From positions 558,001 to 622,000 of the forward strand of contig NZ_LMHH01000001.1 of assembly GCF_001427865.1 (NCBI RefSeq): a stretch of 64,000 bases of DNA, in the 5' to 3' direction. Source of the stretch: Altererythrobacter sp. Root672. GTDB lineage: Bacteria > Pseudomonadota > Alphaproteobacteria > Sphingomonadales > Sphingomonadaceae. The stretch's first letter is position 1. Each line of letters begins with the position of its first letter. Under the pieces are notes generated by a model. That model saw only the letters and a list, made by a program, of their open reading frames with translations, did no database searches and had not been told where the DNA came from. A program made the position numbers and the translations under genes. Shown piece after piece: positions 32,967 through 42,633 of the stretch.

Positions 32967-35440
32967 AGGGCGTGGCAGGAAAGTCGGCCAAGGCGCCTGC
33001 CACCAGTCCGGTGGTCGATTCCCTGGCGGTGGCTGCAGCGGTGCTGGCCAGCATCGCCCTGATTTACCTGGTGACTGGTAGTGCGCTCGTCACACTGGCT
33101 TATGCCGGCGGGCTGGCGGTGCTGGGACTGATCGCCTTTTCTGCCGCTCGCCGGCGTCCGGCTGCCGCCTTGGCTGCAGAAGCCGGGGTGCCCGATTGGT
33201 CAGTAACGGTCGCGGCCATCGAGCAGGCCGGTGTGGCCGTTGCGATAACCGACCGGGCCAACCGGCTGGTTTGCGCCAACGCCGCGTTCGAGCTGTGGTT
33301 CGGGTCATCTTACGCCCCGCCGCGTCTGCCGGTTGACGGCGCGTCCGCCGATCTGCTCGCCCGCGCCGCCCATGTGGCCTGGCGCGAGGGCGAGAGCGGT
33401 GAGGTGACCATCGCTGACGAGAACCATGCGTGGACGGCCGTGCTCCAACGGGTCGGCCGCGGCGACGAGTATCTCATCTGGCGCTTCACTCCGATCACCC
33501 GGACGGAGCCGCTGGCCGGCATCGGCAAGTACATCACCGGCATGTTCGGCAAGATCCTGAGCGCCGCGGGTATCGAGGTCGCTCTAGTCGGACCCGACGG
33601 CGCGATCCGCGCCTGCAACCCGGGCTTCGCCCGTCGCGCCGCGGGTGACGAGCACGCGAGCATGGCCGGCCAGGATTTCGTCACGCTGCTCCGTTCAGAC
33701 GAGCGCGACCGCATCTACTTCGCGCGCGAGGGGCGCAAGGGTTCTCCGCAGACGCTTGTCAGCGTGCCGCTGGCCGATCCCGAAGTCGGCGCCAAGGCGG
33801 GCGAGGCGCCATCGCTGATGATGATGTTCGACGCCGGCATTGGCCTCGGCGGTTGGGGCGGGGAAACTCGCGGGCAGGGGGTGCAGCTTCAGGGCTTGCT
33901 CGAACAGCTCCCACTCGGCTTGGCGATGACTGACCGCGACGGGCACTTCCTGTTCGCCAATCCCGCTTTCCGCCGCGCTGCCGGTGTCGAAGAGGGCAAG
34001 CTGCCGCCCTATCCTTCGGACCTGGTGGTGAGGCAGGACAAGACTGCGATGTCCGACGCCGTGCGCCGGTTCGGCCAGGGCCCCGCCTCAAGCGGGGACA
34101 TCGCCGTTCGCTTGCGGTCAGAGCCGGATGAGCCGGTCTCTCTCGGCCTTGCCGGAGTGCGGGGGATGGGCGAGGCAGCCGTGCTGCTCAGCCTGGCCGA
34201 TACGACCGAGGAAACCCGGCTCAAAAGGCAAGTCGCCCAGCAGACCAAGATGCAGGCGATCGGCCAGCTGGCCGGCGGCGTGGCGCACGACTTCAACAAC
34301 GTGCTCACTGCGATCATCGGCTATTGCGACCTCATGCTGCTGCGTCACACGCCCGGCGACAGCGACTACGACGACATCCAGCAGATCAAGGCCAACTCCA
34401 ACCGTGCGGCCTCGCTCACGCGGCACCTGCTGGCCTTCAGCCGCCAGCAGACCCTGCAGCCCGAAGTCATCCAGTTGCCCGATGTCATCTCGGAAGTCAG
34501 CCAGCTGCTCAAGCGGCTGCTCGGCGCGCGTATTACGCTCAAGACGCAGCACGCCCGCGACCTCGGTCCGATCCGCGCCGATCCGCGTCAGCTGGAGCAA
34601 GTCATCGTCAACCTGGCGGTCAACGCACGCGACGCGATCCAGGCGCGCGGTGGCGAACAGGCGACAGGTACGCTTTCGTTCAGCACCCGCCGCGTGGCCG
34701 CCCACGACGTGCGGCGCATGGGGTCGGAGATCATCCCTTCGGGCGACTACACCGTGCTCATCGCCGAGGACACCGGCGGCGGCATACCGCAGCCCGCGCT
34801 GACCAAAATCTTCGAGCCGTTCTTCACCACCAAGGAACTGGGCAAGGGTACCGGCCTCGGCCTTTCGACCGTTTACGGCATCATCAAGCAGTCGGGCGGG
34901 TTCATCTTCGCCGACAATGCCATCAATGCCGACCGCAGCGTCAGGGGCGCGCGCTTCACCATCTACCTTCCGGTCTACCACGCGACAGAGGAAGAGCTGA
35001 AGCGGGCGGAGACGCTCGAGGAAGCCAGCGAATGGTCGGGCGGTGGGCGCATCCTGCTGGTCGAAGACGAGGACATGGTCCGCGCCGTCGCCGAACGGGC
35101 GCTGACGCGGCAAGGCTACACCGTGGTCACCGCCTCGGACGGCGACATCGGGGTCGAAGCCGTGCGCAAGAACCCAGACTTCGACCTGGTGGTCAGCGAC
35201 GTGGTCATGCCGAGCCTCGATGGACCGGCGATGGCGCGCGAGATCCGCCAGCTCGTGCCGGGGATGCCGGTCCTGTTCATGTCGGGCTATGCCGAAGAAC
35301 AGCTGCGCCGCGAGATCGACATGGACGGCATGCACTTCATCGCGAAGCCCTTCAGCGTCGCGCAGATCGCCGCCAAGGTCGGCCAGGTGCTGCGTGTGAA
35401 CGCGGCCTCGACCCAGAGCCGTCCTGGTCAACGTAAGTAA
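32963..35440 (+). CDS. cckA: Hybrid sensor histidine kinase CckA
   Basis: 825 residues: two membrane helices (about 20-61), PAS-like domains (about 78-180, 195-290, 305-410), a histidine kinase core with GGVAHDFNNVLTAIIGY (His442) and ATPase boxes (NLAVNARDAI, DTGGGIP, GKGTGLGLSTVYGI), then a receiver domain (RILLVEDED, phospho-acceptor Asp746 in VVSDVVMP). CckA passes phosphate via ChpT to CtrA and CpdR to time the cell cycle; in Rhodobacter it also affects GTA release. The ATG overlaps the DUF2062 stop. Confidence 0.93.
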   Translation: MKGVAGKSAKAPATSPVVDSLAVAAAVLASIALIYLVTGSALVTLAYAGGLAVLGLIAFSAARRRPAAALAAEAGVPDWSVTVAAIEQAGVAVAITDRANRLVCANAAFELWFGSSYAPPRLPVDGASADLLARAAHVAWREGESGEVTIADENHAWTAVLQRVGRGDEYLIWRFTPITRTEPLAGIGKYITGMFGKILSAAGIEVALVGPDGAIRACNPGFARRAAGDEHASMAGQDFVTLLRSDERDRIYFAREGRKGSPQTLVSVPLADPEVGAKAGEAPSLMMMFDAGIGLGGWGGETRGQGVQLQGLLEQLPLGLAMTDRDGHFLFANPAFRRAAGVEEGKLPPYPSDLVVRQDKTAMSDAVRRFGQGPASSGDIAVRLRSEPDEPVSLGLAGVRGMGEAAVLLSLADTTEETRLKRQVAQQTKMQAIGQLAGGVAHDFNNVLTAIIGYCDLMLLRHTPGDSDYDDIQQIKANSNRAASLTRHLLAFSRQQTLQPEVIQLPDVISEVSQLLKRLLGARITLKTQHARDLGPIRADPRQLEQVIVNLAVNARDAIQARGGEQATGTLSFSTRRVAAHDVRRMGSEIIPSGDYTVLIAEDTGGGIPQPALTKIFEPFFTTKELGKGTGLGLSTVYGIIKQSGGFIFADNAINADRSVRGARFTIYLPVYHATEEELKRAETLEEASEWSGGGRILLVEDEDMVRAVAERALTRQGYTVVTASDGDIGVEAVRKNPDFDLVVSDVVMPSLDGPAMAREIRQLVPGMPVLFMSGYAEEQLRREIDMDGMHFIAKPFSVAQIAAKVGQVLRVNAASTQSRPGQRK

Positions 35441-35543
35441 AACTCCGAATTCCGGCAGCGCGATCAGCGCCTTAACGCTCGTTCACCTTCGGTAAACCTG
35501 ATTGATACATTGTAACATGAACAAGTGTCATGGGAGACTCTGC

Positions 35544-37058
35544 ATGTCCTTTCGCGCTGCCCTCTTTGCCGCGGCCTCCGCGACGCTGATCGCGCCTGCT
35601 GCCGCCCAAGCTCAGGCGATCGCCGATCCTGACGCGACCGCGCAGGGCGACGTGTCGGTGACGATCTACCAGTCAGGCAATTCGCTGGTGCAGGATGTCC
35701 GCCAGCTCGCGTTTGCGTCGGGCCGCAACACCATCGCGTTTCCTGACGTTTCGGCGCAGATCAGGCCGGAGACCCTGAGCTTTGCGGCCGCCGGTACTAC
35801 GATCGTCGAACAGAACTTCGACTTTGACCTGCTGACTCCGCAAAAGCTGATGGAGAAGGCGATCGGCCAGACGGTCACGCTCTTGCGGACCAATCCCGCC
35901 ACCGGACAGGAAACGCGCGAGCGGGCAACGGTCCTTTCGACGGCTGGCGGAGTGGTGATCCAGGTCGGCGACCGGATCGAGGTGCTGCGCGACGATGGCT
36001 TGCCGGTGCGAGTGATCTTCGACCGCGTACCCCCCAACCTTCGCGCTCGGCCAACGCTGTCGGTGACGCTCGACAGCGACCGCGGTGGCTCTCGCCCCGC
36101 TTCGATCCGCTACCTGACCCAGGGCCTCGGCTGGTCGTCCGACTATGTCGCGCTCTATGACGAGGGCAAGGGGACGATCGACATGCAGGGCTGGGTCACG
36201 CTGTCCAACAGCACCGGCACGACCTTCCATTCGGCCAACACCCTGCTTGTCGCCGGCAATCCCAATACCTTGGACAATTCCCGCGGCTATCGCGGTCGCG
36301 TGGCGCCGCCGCAGCCGGGTCGCTCGATGGTGCCAGGAACCGAAACGGCCGATCGGGAGCAGCTCGGGGATTTCTATCTCTATCCCATCGCCGACCGGAC
36401 CACGATCGCCAACAACCAGACCAAGCAGGTTAGCTTCCTCGATGTCCAGGGAGTGCCGGCTCGCAAGGTCTACGGACGTAGCGTGGGCTGGCTGAGCTCC
36501 GACAGCGCGCCGGTCAACGTGCAGAGCCAGATCGCCTTCTCATCTTCGCGCAACGGCGGGTTGGGCGATGCTCTGCCTGCCGGCACCGTGCGGTTCTACC
36601 AGCGCGACCGGACGGGCAACCCGCAGTTCATCGGCGAGAATGGCATCGGCCACACGCCAATGGGCAGCGAACTCACCCTGGCCACCGGCGATGCGTTCGA
36701 CGTGTCGGTCCAGGCCGAGGTCGAGAGCCGCGACAAGATCACCTCTGCCGATTACGAGCGCAGCTCTCGCTATCGGGTGACCATCAACGGCGAAGAAGTC
36801 CGTACCATCCAGGTCGACCGGACCGTCGACTACTGGCGCACGACCATGCGCTACACCTTCACCAACGCCAAATCGACGCCGGTCGATGTCGAGCTGGTGC
36901 AGGGCGGCCTCGATTACGGTTGGTGGACGCGCGATTTCCGCGTGGTCAGCGAAGACGTTACGGGCGAGCAGCTCAACGCCGATCGCCGCAAGTACGTGGT
37001 GACCGTGCCCGCCAACGGAAAGCGCGAGGTGCGCGTCACTTACGAGACACGGTACTGA
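35544..37058 (+). CDS. DUF4139 domain-containing secreted protein, copy 1
   Basis: 504 residues with a signal peptide (cleavage near AAQAQA), an N-terminal beta-rich DUF4140-like part (about residues 40-190: VSVTIYQSGNSLVQDVRQL), then DUF4139 (SIRYLTQGLGWSSDYVALYD, about 195-215, to the C-terminal GKREVRVTYETRY). These proteins are thought to be periplasmic or surface beta-proteins; function unknown. ATG 35544 has GGGAGA six bases upstream. A related gene follows after 11 bp with GAGGAGG, so they form an operon. Confidence 0.8.
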   Translation: MSFRAALFAAASATLIAPAAAQAQAIADPDATAQGDVSVTIYQSGNSLVQDVRQLAFASGRNTIAFPDVSAQIRPETLSFAAAGTTIVEQNFDFDLLTPQKLMEKAIGQTVTLLRTNPATGQETRERATVLSTAGGVVIQVGDRIEVLRDDGLPVRVIFDRVPPNLRARPTLSVTLDSDRGGSRPASIRYLTQGLGWSSDYVALYDEGKGTIDMQGWVTLSNSTGTTFHSANTLLVAGNPNTLDNSRGYRGRVAPPQPGRSMVPGTETADREQLGDFYLYPIADRTTIANNQTKQVSFLDVQGVPARKVYGRSVGWLSSDSAPVNVQSQIAFSSSRNGGLGDALPAGTVRFYQRDRTGNPQFIGENGIGHTPMGSELTLATGDAFDVSVQAEVESRDKITSADYERSSRYRVTINGEEVRTIQVDRTVDYWRTTMRYTFTNAKSTPVDVELVQGGLDYGWWTRDFRVVSEDVTGEQLNADRRKYVVTVPANGKREVRVTYETRY

Positions 37059-37069
37059 GGAGGCGCAAG

Positions 37070-38674
37070 ATGCGCTGCCCCTCCAGGATATTGTGCTGGG
37101 CGGCCCTGGTGCTCGCCTCCACGCCTGCTGTCGCTCGCGAGACAGTGGAAGCCTCGGCTCCGCAGGACCTCGCGGTCACCCTCTACCGCGACCCGAACCG
37201 CTCGCCGGGGGATACCATGGAGCGCGACTGGCCGCGGGGCTTTGCGATGATCACAGAGACCCGCCAGGTCACGCTCCCTCCCGGTGAGTCCACGATCCGC
37301 TTCACCGGCGTCGCCGAGGGCATGGTGGCGGTAAGCGCGATCGTGACCGGCTTGCCCGGCGGCACAATCGAGAAGAACCGCAACGCCGATCTGCTAAGCC
37401 CCGCTTCGCTGATCGACGGAACGCTTGGCAACCGCGTAACCATCACCCGCACCAACCCGGCAACTGGGCAGGCGTTGGCGGAATCCGCGATCGTCCGCAC
37501 GCGCGCCGACGGCGGTCTGGTCCTGCAGACCAGCCAAGGGTTCGAGGCGGTGCGCTGCTCGGGCCTGCCCGAAGGGCTCGCCTTTGATCGAGTGCCCGCA
37601 GGACTCTCGGCCCAGCCGGTTTTCAGCGTGGATACCCGCAGCCCGTCGGGCGGCACTTATACGGTCGAGCTCACTTACCTCGCCTGGGGCTTCGACTGGC
37701 AGGCGAACTATGTCGCGACGCTGCAGGAAGGCGGGCGGGGCGATGCGATGAAGCTGCGGCTGATGAGCTGGCTGACGCTGCTCAACGACAACGGCCAGAG
37801 CTTTCCCGATGCCGAGCTTCTCGTGGTGGCGGGCAAGCTCAACGTCGTGAGTGATTTCGAGGACTTGGCAGATCCTCCCGGGGCGCCGCCGTTACGTCTA
37901 ACCTGCTATCCCTTCGGAAGCACGGCGAGAGGGACGCCCGTTTACGACCTAATGCCCCCACCGCCGCCGCCCCCACCTCCTCCGGCACCCATGATGGCGG
38001 CGCGTGCGGAGATGTATGACGCTGCCGAATCCATCGTGGTTACGGGTTCCCGCGTGATGAAAGCCGAGGAAGAAGCGCTGGGCGACCTCAAGCTCTATCG
38101 CGTGCCGGTGCCCGTGACGGTCTCCGCCAAGGGGCTCAAGCAGGTCGCGTTCCTTGACCAGGACAGTGTCGAAGGCAGGCTCCTCTATCATGTGGCTTGC
38201 TCGCCGTGGAACGCACAAGACGAAGCGGCACGGGCATCGATGCTACTGGTGACCGTGAACGACCGTAAGCATGGCCTCGGGATGGCCTTGCCGATGGGCG
38301 GCGTGGCCGTGTTCGAGCCCTCGTCATACGGGGATCAGCTCGTCGCGGAGGACCAACTCCGGGATTATGCCGAAGGGCAGGACATCGAAGTAGGTCTCGG
38401 CGAAAGCAGCCAGGTATTCGCCCGCTGCGAGCGAACGGCCGATTTCGACTTCGACGAAGAGCGGACACGTTGGTCGCCAATGCAGGCCACGCTGACCAAT
38501 GCCAACCGCAATCCGGTCAAGGTGCGGGTTTCGCTCGGGCCATCGGGTGCGTGGCAATTGCGGGGCATCAAGGGCACGCGCGTCAAGGATGGCAACGTGA
38601 TCGTCGAGGTCACCGTGCCCGGAAACGGACGCCGCGAACTGACCTGGGAATTGCGGCCGCCAGGCGAGGCCTGA
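37070..38674 (+). CDS. DUF4139 domain-containing secreted protein, copy 2, with TonB-receptor-like motif
   Basis: 534 residues, a paralogue of the preceding gene: LPPGESTIRFTGVAEGM, LTYLAWGFDWQANYVATLQ and the C-terminal NGRRELTWELRP show the shared fold. A central insert at about residues 300-330 contains ten prolines and then ESIVVTGSR. IVVTGSR is the motif found near the N-terminus of many sphingomonad TonB-dependent receptors. In this protein it has no plug or barrel around it, so it may be a sorting or docking tag. GAGGAGG precedes ATG 37070. Confidence 0.8.
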   Translation: MRCPSRILCWAALVLASTPAVARETVEASAPQDLAVTLYRDPNRSPGDTMERDWPRGFAMITETRQVTLPPGESTIRFTGVAEGMVAVSAIVTGLPGGTIEKNRNADLLSPASLIDGTLGNRVTITRTNPATGQALAESAIVRTRADGGLVLQTSQGFEAVRCSGLPEGLAFDRVPAGLSAQPVFSVDTRSPSGGTYTVELTYLAWGFDWQANYVATLQEGGRGDAMKLRLMSWLTLLNDNGQSFPDAELLVVAGKLNVVSDFEDLADPPGAPPLRLTCYPFGSTARGTPVYDLMPPPPPPPPPPAPMMAARAEMYDAAESIVVTGSRVMKAEEEALGDLKLYRVPVPVTVSAKGLKQVAFLDQDSVEGRLLYHVACSPWNAQDEAARASMLLVTVNDRKHGLGMALPMGGVAVFEPSSYGDQLVAEDQLRDYAEGQDIEVGLGESSQVFARCERTADFDFDEERTRWSPMQATLTNANRNPVKVRVSLGPSGAWQLRGIKGTRVKDGNVIVEVTVPGNGRRELTWELRPPGEA

Positions 38675-38819
38675 TCTTAATCGCACGAAAGCGTAAAGCC
38701 GGAAAAACCGCCCTGCCAAGGCGTAAATTCCGCGTTCGTTACCGTTATCTAAACCACGCGACTTAACCGAAGCGAAGCGCCTCAGCCCCTAAACCGGATC
38801 CGGGTAACAGGGTCTTGGA

Positions 38820-41297
38820 ATGCTTCGCGTCTACTCCTGCATAGTTCAGGAACATGATCTGCGCCTCCTTCTGGTGGCGGGGCTGATTTGCCTTGCCTCC
38901 TCGTGCATTGCTTTCGCCGCGTTCGAGCAGGCGGAGCGGGATCGGTCGCGTAAGCTGCTGTGGACCCTGCTGGCGGCGGTGGTCGCTGGCCTCGGCACCT
39001 GGGCGACCCACTTCGTCGCCATGCTCGCTTTCAAGCCCGACCTTCCGATGGGCTACAATTTCTCGACCACCCTGCTTTCTGTGGGCGCGGCGATCTTCGT
39101 GTCCGGCATCGGCTGGAGCATCGCGCTGTCGAGGCGTCCCGCTGCCGCAATCGTCGGGGGGGCGATTGTCGGCGCGGGCGTCGGCACCATGCACTACATC
39201 GGCATGGCCGCGGTCGAGGTCGCGGGGTTCGTCGTCTGGGACCAGGATCTCGCCTTGGCCTCGGTGGTCGTGGGCGTGACGCTGGCAGCTTGTTCGATGT
39301 GGGCGGCGCGGAGTGCGACCGCGGCCAGGAAGGCCGCGCCGCTGCTGCTCACGCTCGGCATCTGTGGTCTGCATTTCACCGCCATGGCCGCGGCCTCGAT
39401 CTATCCGAGCAACGCCATGATCGTGCCGAGCAACTCGGTCGACAGTGGCACACTCGCGATCGTCATCACCGCGGGCGTCATGATGATCTTCGGCGCTGGC
39501 TTTGGCGTCATCCACTTCGAACGCCGGCTGGCTCGGGCCCAGTTCGCCGAGGCGAAGGAACGAGCCGCCCTGGCCGACGAGATCCTCGTCGGAGCCCTGG
39601 AGCGCGAAGCGCTGACCGCCAGGCTCGAGCGCGAGGTGACGATCAGCAGCGCAGCGCTGGAGAACATGGGCCAGGGCCTGTCGATGTTCGACGAACATGA
39701 CCGGCTGGTCCGGTTCAACCGGAAGTACGCCGAGCTCTACGGCATTCCCGAGCATTTGCTGACCCCCGGCACCGCGGTGTCGGAAATCCTGCATCATCTC
39801 ATCGGCACCGGCCTGTTCCCGCAGTCGGCGGAATTCTACGCGGACCTTCTCGGTGTATTGGTCGATGAGGGCGGGCGTCATGAAGTCGAACTGGCCGATG
39901 GCCGGATCATCGAGATTCACGTCCAGCCCGCTCCAATGGGCTCCTGGGTGGCGACGCACGAAGATGTGACCGAAGCTCGCCGCACGGCGGACCGGATCGC
40001 CTACCTCGCTCAGCACGACACCCTGACGGGCCTGCCGAACCGCTCTGCTTTCGCGGAGAACCTCTCGGCGGCGGCCGGAGAGGCCCGTGAGAACTGCGGC
40101 CTGGCAGTGCTTACGATCGACCTCGACCGGTTCAAGGAGGTGAACGACACGCTCGGCCATCCCTTTGGCGACCGCATTCTCGAACAGGCGGCCGCCCGGT
40201 TGCGCCAGGTGGTCGGGCCGGACGACGTCCTTACCCGCTTGGGCGGCGACGAGTTCGCGGTGATCCAGAGCGGCACGCCCGATGCCGAGGCGGCCTCCGC
40301 TCTCGCGGCCCGGATCGTCGATGCGATCGAACAGCCCTTCAGGTTCGACGGGCATACGGTGGCGATTGGCGCGAGCATCGGTATCAGCGTCAGCCCTCGC
40401 GACGGCAAGGATGCCGACGAACTGCTCAAGAAGAGCGACCTCGCGCTTTACCGGGCAAAGGAAGAGAACCGCGGCAGCTTCCGGTTCTTCGAAACCGGGA
40501 TGGACGCGCGGATGCAGGAACGTCGCCAGCTGGAGGCAGAACTGCGCATCGCCATCGAGCAGGGGCAGTTCGAGGTTCACTACCAGCCGCTGCTCGACAC
40601 CGGCACCGGGCGCATTGCCAGCTTCGAGGCCCTAGTCCGCTGGAATCATCCGTTGCGCGGGCTCGTCCAGCCGGGCGACTTCATTCCGATTGCCGAAGAG
40701 AGCAACCTGATCATCCCGATCGGCGAATGGGTCCTGCGCCAGGCGTGCCACGATGCGCGCGATTGGCCGGAAGACGTGAAGGTCGGCGTCAATCTCTCGC
40801 CGGCGCAGTTCAAGCGCGGCGACCTGATCACCGTGACGCTGTCCGCGCTCAGCAACGCCGAGCTCGCGCCGAGCCGCCTCGAACTCGAGATCACCGAATC
40901 CGTCCTGCTGCATGACGAGGCCTGGGTCCGCTCGATCCTCGAACGACTGAGCGCTCTCGGCGTGAGCATTGCGATGGACGATTTCGGCACCGGCTATTCG
41001 AGCCTCAGCTACTTGCGCACCTTCCCGTTCGACCGGATCAAGATCGACCGCAGCTTCGTCGCCGATCTGGTCGGGGCCGGCGATTCGCTGGCCATCGTCC
41101 AGGCCACCATCCAGCTCTCGCAAAAGCTTGGCATGGAGACGACGGCCGAGGGTGTCGAAACCCAGGAACAGCTCGCGATCCTGACTGGCGAGGGCTGCAC
41201 CCACGCCCAGGGTTTCCTCATCGGGCACCCGGTTCGCGCCGAACAAGCGCGGCAATTGGTCGCGCCACAGGAACAGCGCAAGCGGGCCGCCCGCTAA
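38820..41297 (+). CDS. MHYT-PAS-GGDEF-EAL cyclic-di-GMP protein
   Basis: 825 residues: seven-helix MHYT sensor (about 15-235, with THFVAML, MHYIGMAA and LHFTAMAA), a PAS-like domain (about 275-390), GGDEF (intact LGGDEF, about residues 480-485) and EAL (FEALVRW, NLSPAQFKRGD, DDFGTGYSSLSYL). Both output domains keep key residues, so it may make or break cyclic-di-GMP; in such hybrids one activity is often allosteric. MHYT may sense oxygen, CO or NO via metal. It precedes recA but is separated by an SOS-controlled promoter. Confidence 0.93.
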   Translation: MLRVYSCIVQEHDLRLLLVAGLICLASSCIAFAAFEQAERDRSRKLLWTLLAAVVAGLGTWATHFVAMLAFKPDLPMGYNFSTTLLSVGAAIFVSGIGWSIALSRRPAAAIVGGAIVGAGVGTMHYIGMAAVEVAGFVVWDQDLALASVVVGVTLAACSMWAARSATAARKAAPLLLTLGICGLHFTAMAAASIYPSNAMIVPSNSVDSGTLAIVITAGVMMIFGAGFGVIHFERRLARAQFAEAKERAALADEILVGALEREALTARLEREVTISSAALENMGQGLSMFDEHDRLVRFNRKYAELYGIPEHLLTPGTAVSEILHHLIGTGLFPQSAEFYADLLGVLVDEGGRHEVELADGRIIEIHVQPAPMGSWVATHEDVTEARRTADRIAYLAQHDTLTGLPNRSAFAENLSAAAGEARENCGLAVLTIDLDRFKEVNDTLGHPFGDRILEQAAARLRQVVGPDDVLTRLGGDEFAVIQSGTPDAEAASALAARIVDAIEQPFRFDGHTVAIGASIGISVSPRDGKDADELLKKSDLALYRAKEENRGSFRFFETGMDARMQERRQLEAELRIAIEQGQFEVHYQPLLDTGTGRIASFEALVRWNHPLRGLVQPGDFIPIAEESNLIIPIGEWVLRQACHDARDWPEDVKVGVNLSPAQFKRGDLITVTLSALSNAELAPSRLELEITESVLLHDEAWVRSILERLSALGVSIAMDDFGTGYSSLSYLRTFPFDRIKIDRSFVADLVGAGDSLAIVQATIQLSQKLGMETTAEGVETQEQLAILTGEGCTHAQGFLIGHPVRAEQARQLVAPQEQRKRAAR

Positions 41298-41329
41298 CTC
41301 CCTGAAATTCCTAAATCAGAAAAAGTTTT

Positions 41330-41344
41330 GTTCCGCTCTTGTTC
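41330..41344 (+). promoter_or_regulatory. Alphaproteobacterial SOS (LexA) box of recA
   Basis: GTTC-CGCTCTT-GTTC matches the GTTC-N7-GTTC consensus of alphaproteobacterial LexA exactly, 77 bp before the recA start. LexA should repress recA until DNA damage. Confidence 0.85.
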
Positions 41345-41420
41345 CGATGGAACAAATCAGATACGAAACCGTCAGTGAGGAAATGTCCTGCAACTCTAGG
41401 CAACTGACGGAGGCCATGTC

Positions 41421-42485
41421 ATGGCGGCGGAACTTAAGCTCGTAGGAAAGGAGTCCAACGTGGACCGTCAGAAAGCGCTCGAAGCTGCGCTCGCGCAGAT
41501 CGATCGCGCATTCGGCAAAGGCTCGGCGATGAAGCTGGGCCAGAAGGAAACCATGCAGGTCGAAGTGATTTCGACTGGTTCGCTCGGGCTCGACATCGCG
41601 CTCGGCGTCGGCGGGTTGCCGCGGGGCCGGGTGATCGAAGTCTACGGCCCGGAGAGCTCCGGCAAGACCACGTTGGCACTGCATGTCATTGCGGAAGCCC
41701 AAAGGGGTGGCGGCACGGCGGCTTTCGTCGATGCCGAACATGCGCTCGATCCGGTCTATGCCAAGAAGCTTGGCGTCGACATTGATGAATTGATCGTCTC
41801 GCAGCCCGACACCGGGGAGCAGGCGCTGGAGATTGTCGACACCCTGGTTCGCTCGAACGCGATCGACGTGCTGGTGATCGACTCGGTCGCCGCGCTGGTT
41901 CCGCGGGCGGAAATCGAAGGCGAGATGGGCGATTCGCACGTCGGCCTTCAGGCCCGCCTGATGAGCCAGTCGCTGCGCAAGCTGACCGGTTCGATCAGCC
42001 GTTCGCGCTGCATGGTGATCTTCATCAACCAGCTGCGCATGAAGATCGGCGTGATGTACGGCAATCCGGAAACCACGACCGGCGGCAACGCGCTCAAGTT
42101 CTACGCCAGCGTCCGCCTCGACATTCGCCGCACCGGGCAGATCAAGGAACGCGACGAAATCATCGGCAACGCCACGCGCGTGAAGGTGGTGAAGAACAAG
42201 GTCGCCCCGCCGTTCAAGCAGGTCGAATTCGACATCATGTACGGCGAAGGCATCTCGAAGATCGGCGAGATCCTCGACCTCGGGGTCAAGGCCGGCATCG
42301 TCGAGAAGTCGGGCAGCTGGTTCTCCTACGACAGTGTCCGCATCGGACAGGGCCGGGAAAACTCGAAACAGTACCTCAAGGACAATCCCGAAGTTTGCGA
42401 CAGGCTGGAAGCTGCGATCCGCAGCCGCACCGACCAGGTCGCCGAGGAGATGATGGCGGGCCCGGACGCGGAAGACGACATCTGA
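41421..42485 (+). CDS. recA: Recombinase RecA
   Basis: 354 residues with Walker [10 protein letters not shown] (about residue 75), [64 protein letters not shown] and an acidic C-terminus ending DAEDDI. RecA forms filaments on single-stranded DNA, pairs homologous DNA and triggers self-cleavage of LexA and phage-type repressors. This includes, by inference, the S24 repressor at 55366. The promoter carries a clear SOS box and a hairpin terminator follows. Confidence 0.97.
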   Translation: MAAELKLVGKESNVDRQKALEAALAQIDRAFGKGSAMKLGQKETMQVEVISTGSLGLDIALGVGGLPRGRVIEVYGPESSGKTTLALHVIAEAQRGGGTAAFVDAEHALDPVYAKKLGVDIDELIVSQPDTGEQALEIVDTLVRSNAIDVLVIDSVAALVPRAEIEGEMGDSHVGLQARLMSQSLRKLTGSISRSRCMVIFINQLRMKIGVMYGNPETTTGGNALKFYASVRLDIRRTGQIKERDEIIGNATRVKVVKNKVAPPFKQVEFDIMYGEGISKIGEILDLGVKAGIVEKSGSWFSYDSVRIGQGRENSKQYLKDNPEVCDRLEAAIRSRTDQVAEEMMAGPDAEDDI

Positions 42486-42532
42486 TCCTCTAGAGGCACG
42501 GGCCGTTCGCGGCTCGCGCTTCCGAAACCGGA

Positions 42533-42573
42533 GCCGGCGCGGTCAACCCTACGGGGCCCGCGCCGGCTTCTTC
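42533..42573 (+). terminator. Terminator-like hairpin after recA
   Basis: GCCGGCGCGG (42533-42542) pairs with CCGCGCCGGC (42558-42567), followed by TTCTTCG, 47 bp after the recA stop. Confidence 0.6.
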
Positions 42574-42633
42574 GCATTTGATTTGAGTTAGCCTATCACC
42601 ACATCGCGGCGGGCGCCTGGTGTAGGACAGCGA

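Noticed and set aside
34118-35431. 437-codon minus-strand frame inside cckA
   Set aside because: Antisense to the kinase and receiver domains, which are unmistakable.
38763-40580. 605-codon minus-strand frame inside the MHYT-GGDEF-EAL gene
   Set aside because: Antisense shadow of a well-supported gene; composition is biased to Arg, His and Gly with no domain.
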